Shown here one piece after another: positions 42,076 through 50,809 of a DNA stretch of 64,000 bases. Each line of letters begins with the position of its first letter. Position 1 is the stretch's first letter. The translations under genes and the position numbers were made by a program. Below the pieces are notes generated by a model that saw nothing but the letters and a program-made list of their open reading frames with translations, was not told the origin of the DNA and made no database searches. The stretch is from Hortaea werneckii (lineage: Eukaryota; Ascomycota; Dothideomycetes; Mycosphaerellales; Teratosphaeriaceae), in assembly GCA_037044905.1 (NCBI GenBank), contig JBAOKB010000024.1, forward strand, positions 682,001 through 746,000, read 5' to 3'.

Positions 42076-44172
42076 TCAATTTTTCTGCCCACAGAGCTCG
42101 TTCGTTAAGCGGTCGAACTCGTCCCAGTCGATCGCCCCATAGTCAAATGCGAGCGCCGGGTCAACAGCAGCTGCGCTGCCCTCCTGCAAGTGCCCGCGTG
42201 CATTGCTCATCCCCGGCAGCAGGGCGTCATGTGGAGCCGATCCGTACCCATGTCCGAACACAGCAGGTGCTGCAGATTGCGCGCTTGGAGGCCTCGTTTC
42301 ATCCAGCGAACGCTCAGAACTCCTCACTTCTCCATTGGTACTGCTTTCGGAAGCGACTCGGCAGCTGCTAGAAGCAGCGTTCAGCAAGGTTTTGAGTCCG
42401 TTCAGCAACGGACTTTTGCTTCCGACCTCCAGCGTAGGTACTATGATTTGGAAGACGCTGTGAATCAGTGCCCAGGCCTTCGTTGCCATTTCGTCGGATT
42501 TCCGCAGTCTGGTCTGTCGCAGCAGTTCCGCAAAGGCATACCATTGAAACTGCCCTTGCCAGTGCCACCTCCATTTCTGCATCCCTGGCTCTGTCCATAG
42601 CTCCAGTTGTAGCTGCATTATTCGAAAGCTGAGCTGGAACACATCATCTGAATAGCCATTTTCCAACTTCTCTTGAGCGGAGCCTGTCGAGTAAGGTAGA
42701 CCACTAACCAGTCTCATTTTGACCAGAAACGTACATGCAGAGTTTATGCAAATCCTTTGCAATGGTACTGTCGGGTCGCAGTACTTTAATATCTCGTCTT
42801 CAAATTTTCTCTCGGTTGCCTCCAGGATTCCGAGCTTTTCAGCGAGGGGTACATTGGGAGCCCGCATGCGCGACCACGTCCCGTTAGGGCCACTTTCCTT
42901 TGGAAGTGACCGCAGACAATACGCGATAGTCGCCCGTAGAAGGACATACACGGCATCTGTTGCTGCGGCGCGGTGTTCTGGTAAGCGATGCATACTTGGA
43001 AACAGCTCGCTATCGTTCACGTTCGATGGAAGCTTGACGTCGTAGTTCTGCATGAGAAGATCGCCGTCCTGGCCTACAAGCTCAGCTGTCCGTGCATCGA
43101 GGTAGACGATGGCCCACCAGAGGCGTCGACGCATCTCGCACTCGAAGGGTGGCAAACCAAGCATGCTGCCATCGCGTGCAAGACCCATGCTCCCTGCGAC
43201 TCGAATTGCTAATCCAGTCATTGACCATACATACGAGGTCTCTCCTAAGCTCCTCAGCGCAGCAAGATACAACACGAAAGCTCGCAGCACTACGATGTCT
43301 GACGTTGTGACGAACCCTGCAGCAGAGAGCGCGTCCTCTGCGGCCATTCTGAACTTGCTGATCAGCTCCGGCCTTGTCTCTTGCAACATCGATTGGCATT
43401 CATCCTCGGTCAAAGACACCGTGGTGACCAAGTAAATAGAAGACATAAGCGCTTGCCCGCTGGGCTCCATTGAAGCCTTACCGATTTGTCCTAGAACCAT
43501 CTGCTGTACACTCGGGGCGTGGAAGACTTTCATGATTGGATCAACATTGCTAAGATACGCTTGCCATAGTTGAATTACTTGGGCTGCTGAAGGCTGCACA
43601 GTCTCCCGTGCACGTGACTCCAAGTGGTGAGATGATTGAGGAAAGAGGAAGCGATTTCCAGGCGTGGCCGCGGAAGGGATGCGGGAATCAACCTGTTCGC
43701 CGCCGCGTCCTGACACAATTTCTGAGCCAAGCTGCACAGCAGACTCGTAGATGCTGTCTCCATCCCGACCGTCCGGCGTGCGCGTATGAGTAGGGTGAGG
43801 CGCAGAGAGCGGAGCGCTACCCGAGGTCGGGAGCGTATTCCAAAGATGATTGTTCACATAGCGGTAGCCGTTCCCATCGGCAACAAGTCTCGCGGTGTTC
43901 CCAGGAGTCAAAGGAGAGGTAATACTGGCTTGGCTTTGCTGCAACTGTCCTCGGCCGTCTTCGCTATCCCGTTTCCGTTTGCCTCCTACTCGGGACCGAG
44001 CAGCAGCTGGCTTGGGGGGCGGGAACGAGCATTCTAGCCCACTCTTCTGGCAAGGTCCACAAGGATAGTTGCGGGTGCACTTGACCTTGCGGCGCTGACA
44101 CACAGCGCACGAGGGCGTCGTGTTGTCGCGCTTTGCCGGCGTGGTGTCCATGAAAGCAGGCACGGAATACAT
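42076..44172 (-). CDS. Zn2Cys6 fungal transcription factor
   Basis: The uninterrupted single exon encodes 698 residues. The zinc cluster is CAVCQRRKVKC...CGPC...C with C22, C25, C32, C38, C41 and C48 (C-x2-C-x6-C-x5-C-x2-C-x6-C). A basic linker (GGKRKRDSEDG) follows. A fungal-specific transcription-factor middle-homology region starts near 180, with YVWSMTGLAIRVAGSMGLARDG and RRRLWWAIVYLDARTAELVG near 295-345. The acidic C-terminus YGAIDWDEFDRL may be an activation segment. A second in-frame ATG at 44151 (MDTTPAKRDN) is an alternative start. It is divergent from the coiled-coil gene over 242 bases and lies next to the CE12 gene, but I have no evidence of which genes it controls. Confidence 0.93.
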   Translation of the reverse strand: MYSVPAFMDTTPAKRDNTTPSCAVCQRRKVKCTRNYPCGPCQKSGLECSFPPPKPAAARSRVGGKRKRDSEDGRGQLQQSQASITSPLTPGNTARLVADGNGYRYVNNHLWNTLPTSGSAPLSAPHPTHTRTPDGRDGDSIYESAVQLGSEIVSGRGGEQVDSRIPSAATPGNRFLFPQSSHHLESRARETVQPSAAQVIQLWQAYLSNVDPIMKVFHAPSVQQMVLGQIGKASMEPSGQALMSSIYLVTTVSLTEDECQSMLQETRPELISKFRMAAEDALSAAGFVTTSDIVVLRAFVLYLAALRSLGETSYVWSMTGLAIRVAGSMGLARDGSMLGLPPFECEMRRRLWWAIVYLDARTAELVGQDGDLLMQNYDVKLPSNVNDSELFPSMHRLPEHRAAATDAVYVLLRATIAYCLRSLPKESGPNGTWSRMRAPNVPLAEKLGILEATERKFEDEILKYCDPTVPLQRICINSACTFLVKMRLVSGLPYSTGSAQEKLENGYSDDVFQLSFRIMQLQLELWTEPGMQKWRWHWQGQFQWYAFAELLRQTRLRKSDEMATKAWALIHSVFQIIVPTLEVGSKSPLLNGLKTLLNAASSSCRVASESSTNGEVRSSERSLDETRPPSAQSAAPAVFGHGYGSAPHDALLPGMSNARGHLQEGSAAAVDPALAFDYGAIDWDEFDRLTNELCGQKN

Positions 44173-44414
44173 ACCTTACTGGCATCGATTGAAGCCTCGG
44201 AGCCCTGAGGTTACCGACGTGTCTCACGGGTGTCTCATGCTTAGTCACAGTCGCAAGCTCACATGGCACACATGGCACACAGCGCAAGCGGGCTGGGCCG
44301 GTTGCTATGGGGAACAGGGGTGTTTGGAATCAGCCGTTGCATCAACTTTGGAGGAACGCAAATTGCGATAGCAGACTGCGCGGCAACATAAGATAGTGAC
44401 GTTGAGTCTCAAGA

Positions 44415-46550
44415 ATGGAATCACCGCAAACGGCGCCGGCACCTCAGCCTGAGGCCAGCATGTCCGATCTTGTCGACGGGCCACCCAGTTCTCCGTTTGT
44501 CACCGAAGTAGATGCGCAGAGCAACGCGCAAAGCAGAAGCCCAAGCAAGCAGTGGCAGCCAGCGACCGAAGACCTCATCACAGAGGAACCAGAAACACCT
44601 GCAAAACTAGCGACTCCAGAGAAGCCGGCAACACCTGCGTTCGCCGACATGGAGGACAAGGAGAACATGCCGCAAGACGAGCCTACGGCTACGCTGAAGA
44701 AGGTCTTTGCCTCGCCAGAGAAACCAAGCACACCACAACGTATACCACTGAAGTCGAGCACGCCTGAGCAGTCTGGAAATGATGAGAGAAGGGGCAGCGC
44801 AGACTCGGGCAAGATGCCACCTCCGCCACTTTCCGCACGCAAGATAAACACAACACCAAAGCGGACACCTCTGAAGTCATCTCGCAGAGCTTCAAACGCG
44901 ACACCACGCACCGTGACTAGAGATCATTCAGGAGAGACGACAAATGTACAGACTCCAAGCAGCTTTCAAGCTGGTTTAGACTTGCGCGAGTCGGTGCAGC
45001 AGCAACCAGACACCACAAATATTGATGACACCTGCTTCAGCGCCTTCTCTGAGATTCCCGAAATGACCGCTTTTGCCAAGATGGGCCAATCACCTACTAA
45101 GCGAGGCGATGCTCTTCTGACACCCGGTGGCAAGACAGCTCAGGCTACTCCTCGCACTACGCGCAAGCGCCCCTCGCTCTCACGGTCCCCGTCTCCTACA
45201 CCCCGCAAGCAGAAGACACCAGCGCCAACCCAAGACGGTACAACAAGCTTCCTTATTGACTTTACTCAGCAAATCGAGAATGTCAATGCGTACCGACCAT
45301 CATCTCCCGGCAAAGCAAGCACCGAATCGAACCTGCTCCAATACATCAACAACCAGCGGTCGCCAAACAAGAACACTGCTAAGCAAGGGTTCGCGACTCC
45401 AAGCAAGCCAAACAATATCCTCAACCTTCTAGACTTTGAGCTGCCACCTGCACCAACGCCGCGTAGCGTGCCGACGATCACCGTGCGAGAGCTGGAGAGC
45501 CTGAAGTCTAGCTACCTTAGCCAGATCAGTAGTCTGAAAGCGACGTTGTCTGGGCGCGAAGCAGAGGTTGAGAGCCTTAAGCGAGCTGTTGGAGACGCGG
45601 AGCGAAGGGTTGGCGAGGCGCAAGAGAATTTGCGTGATGAGCGGTGCAGGCGCGAGCACGTAGAGCAGGAAAAGGCTGGCTGGGAGAACAGAGGCAAGGA
45701 GGTGGAAGCGGTCCTGAACAGCGTCAAAGATGAGGTGCTCAAGAGTGAGGCGGAGAAAGAGGAATTGATCCGCAAGCTTGAAGATGGCGAGCGTCGAGTT
45801 GAGGAGGCCGAGCAGCGCGCCGTCAAAGCCGAAGAGCGCTTTGCAGATGCTCTTGCGGCGCGGGGCAACTCCAACGAGCAAGGAGGCGAGGGCAGCGACG
45901 TAGAAGACCAAGTCCAGAGACTAGTCGCTGCCCAAATTGATTCGAAGATCGAGGCCGTCTCCCGGGAGCTACACGCGGTCTATAAGGAGAAGCACGAGCG
46001 CAAAGTCGCGACGCTCAAGAAGTCCTACGAGGCGCGATCAGAGAAGAAGACCGCGGACCTCCAGCATCGGCTGTCCGAGCTCGAAAAGGCCAACGAAGAC
46101 CTGCAGGCCTCCAAGGACGCAACCTTTTCCGGCCCGATCGACGACACTGTTGCCGAGTCTGGCCTTCGAGCGGAGCTTGAGGAGCAGAAAGCCGCTATGG
46201 CGCGTATGGCGCACGAAATGCAGACTTCCCGCTCCCAGCAAGATCAACTCATGCGCGAACTCCAGCAGGAGAGGATTGAGAAAGGCGATCTTGTAGCCGC
46301 CGTAGACGAGATGCTCGCGCTTCAATCTGAGACAGGGCCAGCTCAGGGTGCTATGAGTGTGGTAGAGGACTTTAGGAAGAGCATCAAGGGGGAGAGGCCA
46401 ACTGGTCTAAAGACCCCTGGAAGCGGGATTGCCACGCCAGGAAGCAAGATTGGCGGACCTAGAGGTGGCTCGGGGCCAGGGAAGAGTCGGATGCTAGCTA
46501 ACATTGAGAGGATGGGCAGGGCAGGAGGCGGTGGCGCAGGCACGGATTGA
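44415..46550 (+). CDS. Coiled-coil protein with KEN box, probable cell-cycle/spindle factor
   Basis: The single exon encodes 711 residues. Residues 1-350 are disordered and crowded with Ser/Thr-Pro sites such as RTPLKSS and SRSPSPTPRKQKTP, which look like CDK targets. A DKEN motif at 81-84 fits an APC/C KEN degron. LIDFTQQIENVNAYRPSSPG (about 285) and ILNLLDFELPPAPTPRSVPT precede a long coiled coil (about 356-640, heptad-rich Glu/Lys/Arg/Leu). The C-terminus is Gly/Pro-rich (GGPRGGSGPGK). This arrangement is typical of spindle-pole or microtubule-associated cell-cycle proteins such as fungal TACC- or Fin1-type proteins. I cannot assign it to one; the KEN box and CDK-like sites are my reading of short motifs. 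Confidence 0.8.
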   Translation: MESPQTAPAPQPEASMSDLVDGPPSSPFVTEVDAQSNAQSRSPSKQWQPATEDLITEEPETPAKLATPEKPATPAFADMEDKENMPQDEPTATLKKVFASPEKPSTPQRIPLKSSTPEQSGNDERRGSADSGKMPPPPLSARKINTTPKRTPLKSSRRASNATPRTVTRDHSGETTNVQTPSSFQAGLDLRESVQQQPDTTNIDDTCFSAFSEIPEMTAFAKMGQSPTKRGDALLTPGGKTAQATPRTTRKRPSLSRSPSPTPRKQKTPAPTQDGTTSFLIDFTQQIENVNAYRPSSPGKASTESNLLQYINNQRSPNKNTAKQGFATPSKPNNILNLLDFELPPAPTPRSVPTITVRELESLKSSYLSQISSLKATLSGREAEVESLKRAVGDAERRVGEAQENLRDERCRREHVEQEKAGWENRGKEVEAVLNSVKDEVLKSEAEKEELIRKLEDGERRVEEAEQRAVKAEERFADALAARGNSNEQGGEGSDVEDQVQRLVAAQIDSKIEAVSRELHAVYKEKHERKVATLKKSYEARSEKKTADLQHRLSELEKANEDLQASKDATFSGPIDDTVAESGLRAELEEQKAAMARMAHEMQTSRSQQDQLMRELQQERIEKGDLVAAVDEMLALQSETGPAQGAMSVVEDFRKSIKGERPTGLKTPGSGIATPGSKIGGPRGGSGPGKSRMLANIERMGRAGGGGAGTD

Positions 46551-47315
46551 ATCAATCTGACTTGATATTGATACGGTACAGACGAATCTCGCAATTGTTC
46601 CTTTCAGACACGGTTGGCGTGTAGGACCGCGTCTTTTGATCATTAATGGAGATGGTGTTTGGGCATGGTGTTCAACTCGTAGGTGGGATTGGGAGCTGGG
46701 AATCAGTGTATCATATCAGTCTGAGAGATTATTTTAGACTATACTTTCGTACTCTTTAGCACTATCACATGTCGATTGTCAATCTGTTAGCAACCGCATA
46801 ACCACACCTGTGTACATGCTGGTCCTTTTAAGTGTCAGCTAGATTCTCGGGTCTAAAAATAATGTACCCACGGCCCTTCGGCGCATGCAGTCTTCGGTTG
46901 CGACTCTGTCGGTCGGTCCCGGATCCACCTTTCGCAACCGAATCCACCAAAGCTTCTCGTCTGAACTTCTGCTCGGGGTTGAACGAGCTGCACCGCCATC
47001 GGCAGCGACATGTATAGCGCAACGTCTCACGCACGCACGTCGGACTATGTATGCCAACGCCGGACTTCAGCTCGAGTCGGGAGCGGTGCCTAGGTCTGAC
47101 AATATATTTCTCGAAACTTTCCCGTCATTCTCTCTTCCAGTTCCTATTTGTCTCTTTGCTCTGAAGTTTTCGTACTGTAACTCAACAAACGACCTTCTTA
47201 GGTGTTGACCCGCAATACAGGCCTGAACACTTCAACTGAGAGACTTCATCTTGCCCTGGACTGCACCCGTACTGATTAGCGATACTGCCGTCTTTTGACC
47301 CGGCAAAGTCACATC
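46551..47315. other. Promoter of FAD monooxygenase gene
   Basis: This 765-base spacer separates two rightward genes. Pyrimidine-rich sequence near 47123-47163 (CATTCTCTCTTCC type) suits a fungal promoter. No gene is seen. Confidence 0.45.
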
Positions 47316-48842
47316 ATGGCAGCCGACAACTTCGCCCAGAACATCAACACAAATGGTGGCGCCGCAGCTTCTGCAGACGATGTCAAGATCGCACCTCCGA
47401 GCGGGATCTCAGTATTGATCGTCGGCGCTGGTGTGGGAGGCCTTATGGCAGCTTTGGAATGCCACCGCAAAGGTCACCAGGTTCGTATCCTCGAGCGCTC
47501 CCACAACGCCAGTGCAGGCGGTGATATGTTTACGATCGGTCTCAACGGCCGTATGGCTATTAACCACTATCCCACGATGAAGCGGGAGCTGGACCATATT
47601 TCTCTCCACGACGGCTGGATGCGACACCGAAAATTCACTGGCGATAACATTGGCGAGCCAGTCCCTATGAGCAAGATGGTGCCCGCAGGAGCTGGTGACC
47701 CTATCGACCGGCAACCGATGATGATTCAGTTGCGACCGCTCTTCCATGCAATGCTTTACCATCAATTGGAAAGGTTTGGGATTGAAGTCGTCTACGGTAA
47801 GAAGGTTGTCCACTACTACGAAGACGCCTCACGCGGGATCGGTGGTGTTGAGACGGACAACGGCGAGAAATTCGAGGCGGATCTCGTGTTCGCTGGTGAT
47901 GGCTTGAACTCCAAATCTCACTCGATAGTCATGGGCGGTCAGGGTAAGACGCAGCCTTCTGGTCGTTCCATCTTCCGCGCTGCTTGGCCGCTCGAGACGG
48001 CGATGAAGGATCCCCTGGTGAAGGAGTACTTTGGCTTGAAGGATGGCAAGGACCCTCAGATGCAAGCGTGGATGGGACCTAACACGCACAGTATGGCTCT
48101 CTCATACGTCGACAAAGCTCGCGAGAACGGGCTGATGTGCTGGGGTTACACTTATACGGAGCCAGCCGGCAGCAAAGGTCAAGACACCACGCAGGATTGG
48201 TCGAGGACCGTCTCGACGTCCGAGGTCCTTGAGATGATGGACAAGGCGCCCGCCCCAGGCTGGAACGACGCCATGCACGCTCTTGTGCGCACGATCCCGG
48301 AGAACAGCATCGTGTACTGGCCGCTCCTCTGGCGGGATCCAACGCCATGCGTGCACTCCGCCGGCTGTCGCGTGCTCCAGATCGGCGACGCAGCACATAC
48401 TCTCCTCCCCAACTCCGGCTTCGGGGCTTCCATGGCCATCGAAGACGCCGTAACGATCGCCACCTGCCTTCAGAAAGCCGGGAAGGCCAACATCGAGATC
48501 GCAGTCAAAACCCACGCGCTCCTCCGCGCCGATCGCGTATCGACCACGCAGCTCCTCGGCTTCGTGAACAGCGAGCGCTTCCAAAAGACCGATTTGAATA
48601 AGGTCGGGAACGACAAGAGTAAAGTCGCTGCTAAGGTGCCTAAGTGGATTTACCAGCTGGATCCCGAGAAGTATGCCGAGGAGAAGTATGAGGCTGCTGC
48701 TGCGAGCTTGGAAGATGGTGGTGAGCCTTTCGTCAATACGAATCTGCCCGAAGGCTTTACGCCGAGGCCGTGGACGTTAGAAGGTATCGAGATGATGGAG
48801 GCGGAGGGGAAGAGCATTGAGCTCGAGGGTGACTGGTCGTAG
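47316..48842 (+). CDS. FAD-dependent aromatic-type monooxygenase (salicylate hydroxylase-like)
   Basis: Group A flavoprotein monooxygenases hydroxylate small, often aromatic, substrates using NAD(P)H. The single exon encodes 508 residues from ATG 47316 (ATCATGG); the frame is open farther upstream but has no earlier ATG. FAD motifs are GAGVGG (37-42), VFAGDGLNSKSHS (the DG motif, about 192-204) and CRVLQIGDAAHTLLPNSG (about 351-368, the GD motif). The C-terminal part (EGFTPRPWTLEGIEMMEAE) looks fungus-specific. The substrate is unknown. It is convergent with the GFA-domain gene, 143 bases apart. Confidence 0.92.
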   Translation: MAADNFAQNINTNGGAAASADDVKIAPPSGISVLIVGAGVGGLMAALECHRKGHQVRILERSHNASAGGDMFTIGLNGRMAINHYPTMKRELDHISLHDGWMRHRKFTGDNIGEPVPMSKMVPAGAGDPIDRQPMMIQLRPLFHAMLYHQLERFGIEVVYGKKVVHYYEDASRGIGGVETDNGEKFEADLVFAGDGLNSKSHSIVMGGQGKTQPSGRSIFRAAWPLETAMKDPLVKEYFGLKDGKDPQMQAWMGPNTHSMALSYVDKARENGLMCWGYTYTEPAGSKGQDTTQDWSRTVSTSEVLEMMDKAPAPGWNDAMHALVRTIPENSIVYWPLLWRDPTPCVHSAGCRVLQIGDAAHTLLPNSGFGASMAIEDAVTIATCLQKAGKANIEIAVKTHALLRADRVSTTQLLGFVNSERFQKTDLNKVGNDKSKVAAKVPKWIYQLDPEKYAEEKYEAAAASLEDGGEPFVNTNLPEGFTPRPWTLEGIEMMEAEGKSIELEGDWS

Positions 48843-48985
48843 ACTCCGACGCTTACGAGAGAAATGGTTTGGTCAGGACAAAGTTTTCAAAGCAAGCGTG
48901 TAGCATGATTCCAATGATAATGTCACATCTCGAATTTTTAGATTTAATTCAAAAAGTATCGCTGCGCGACAGCAGCCTGATCTTC

Positions 48986-50125
48986 TCAAGCGCCCATCTT
49001 TGCTTTTGACTCCTCCCCATAAGCCTTCAACCCCTTCTCCAACCCACGGATCAGACTTTCAGCCCGCGGCACAGCATCCTCGCGATAGCTGACCCTCTCT
49101 GTCCGCCACTCGAGCCAATCCTCAGCTCGTGCGCCTTCGGCCGCGTCAAGTAAGCCGACGGCAACATCTATCAAGCCTGGTCTCTCATCACCGCACCAAA
49201 AGACGTTGGCGCCGCACGTACCGCAGAAGTATCGTGTGGCTTGCTCTGAAGAGCGGTAGTACTTTAGTGTGCCAAAGCTGAAAGGTCTTTCAGACGGGAA
49301 CGGGTTGCGACCTGCAGGGTCGAGAGAGATGCTGGCCGTTGGGATAAAAGCCCATTCAACCCATTCCATGCCCGCGGCTAGACGGCAGGAATTGCAGGTA
49401 CAGAGGCCTGCGAGATACCTGGTGCCGTTGCCGCGGAGCCACCAGGCGGCCGGTGGCGGTTTGTCTCCGGTATCGTGTTCGGGAATCATCACGTCTGGCC
49501 ATTCTGCCGTGACTTCTGCAGAGGCTGCAGAGGGGCGGGAGATGTAGAACGATACGCCTTCGCATTTGCAGTGGGCGTGCAAGACATTAGGGTGCTCGGC
49601 ATGACCTGGTTTGTTCGGTTCAGAACCGCGCCAGTGAAATGGCAATTGCTCATTCTTCCCGCAGTGCTGCGGCCATCTCTCAATCGCTTGACCGTTGACG
49701 TCCCGCAGGAAATCTGCAAAGCCTCCATCGAGCGTATCCGCCACGAAGATATGTCTCGCCACTTCGACCACCCCTTCAATCGACTCTAATGTTCCGGTTG
49801 CCACGGCCCAAGTGATTTCGCTGCTAGGACTTTCATCGCGTTCCTGATATCGCACGAGCATGTGTGTGCCGCATTGCGGACAGAAGTACTGGGTGATTGT
49901 GTTTGAAGAGTGGAATGAGCGAAGCCGCTCCAGAAGCGACGCTGCAGGCTGATAAGCAGTTGGAAGGTACGCGGCGCCTTGGCATAGTGTGCCGGTCATA
50001 TGGCGGCAGCTGTTGCAATGGCAGATGGATAGTCTCAGTGGGAAGCTGGACGATGAGAGGGTGATGGTATGGGCAGCAGCGTCACAAAGGCAGGTTGCCC
50101 TGAGGCTTTTGGTAGTGGTTGGCAT
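48986..50125 (-). CDS. Two-domain GFA (CENP-V-type) zinc protein
   Basis: GFA/Mss4-like folds bind zinc through CxC, CxxC and related motifs; the fungal function is usually unknown, although one family member acts on glutathione-formaldehyde adducts. The intact single exon encodes 379 residues. Domain 1 (about 8-150) has CLC, CHCNSC and CPQCGTHM. Domain 2 (about 185-340) has CKC, CTCNSC and CGTCGAN. The domains are arranged in the same order and spacing, so one arose by duplication and fusion, and both keep the zinc ligands. No catalytic residue beyond the zinc site is visible. Confidence 0.9.
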   Translation of the reverse strand: MPTTTKSLRATCLCDAAAHTITLSSSSFPLRLSICHCNSCRHMTGTLCQGAAYLPTAYQPAASLLERLRSFHSSNTITQYFCPQCGTHMLVRYQERDESPSSEITWAVATGTLESIEGVVEVARHIFVADTLDGGFADFLRDVNGQAIERWPQHCGKNEQLPFHWRGSEPNKPGHAEHPNVLHAHCKCEGVSFYISRPSAASAEVTAEWPDVMIPEHDTGDKPPPAAWWLRGNGTRYLAGLCTCNSCRLAAGMEWVEWAFIPTASISLDPAGRNPFPSERPFSFGTLKYYRSSEQATRYFCGTCGANVFWCGDERPGLIDVAVGLLDAAEGARAEDWLEWRTERVSYREDAVPRAESLIRGLEKGLKAYGEESKAKMGA

Positions 50126-50809
50126 TGCTGAGGGGAATCTTTGGCCGCTGTCTCAGCGGTGAGGGAGAGAGGCGTCGTACAATCTCGTACTGTATGAGCA
50201 AGATGAGGTGTCACGTTCGGGCTGTGCATTGACAAGGCGAGGAGAACATCAGCAGCCCAGAGGCGTCGCTTACCCCTCCCCACAATGCTGCCTTGGAGAG
50301 TGCATGGAGCGAAGACATTATTGCACGACAGGCCTGCTAGAGTTTCCCCCAATACAATGTGGAGTGGCGCGTTTGATTGATCAATCAAGCCTTGTAGATG
50401 TGCTTCACTGCCTCCTACCTAGGTATGTTTGTATGCGTCGACGACTTCGGAAGATCCAACGGGTGCGTGCCGGTGAAGTAAGCTGGAGGTGAACCTGAGG
50501 TGCCCGGCCCGGGCAGGGCCACGGGGTGGAAGACGACATTGATGGCCTGAGGCCCCAGCGCACGGACTCTTTCGTCATGCGTGTCGCACTTGCCGAATGC
50601 GATAGAGCAGCACTTTCGAAATCTGCTTCCTGTTTGCGCCGTATTCCACAGCATATCGTTCCCTCATTCCGTCAACACCTCAATCGCTCCCTTTGAATCG
50701 CAGACTTCGGTAGCGCGGTGCTCGCCTTTTCGTCGCCACATCCCCGAAATTCCTCACCTTTCTCAAACTACCTCGTTCGATTCGTAAAGGGCGATTGCCC
50801 TATCCAGTG
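50126..50809. other. Divergent promoter region
   Basis: This spacer lies between the GFA gene and the poly(A) polymerase gene. It holds no gene that I can support. Confidence 0.5.

Noticed and set aside
39691..50125. A proven secondary-metabolite cluster
   Set aside because: There is no PKS, NRPS, terpene cyclase or transporter, and an unrelated probable cell-cycle gene interrupts the set.
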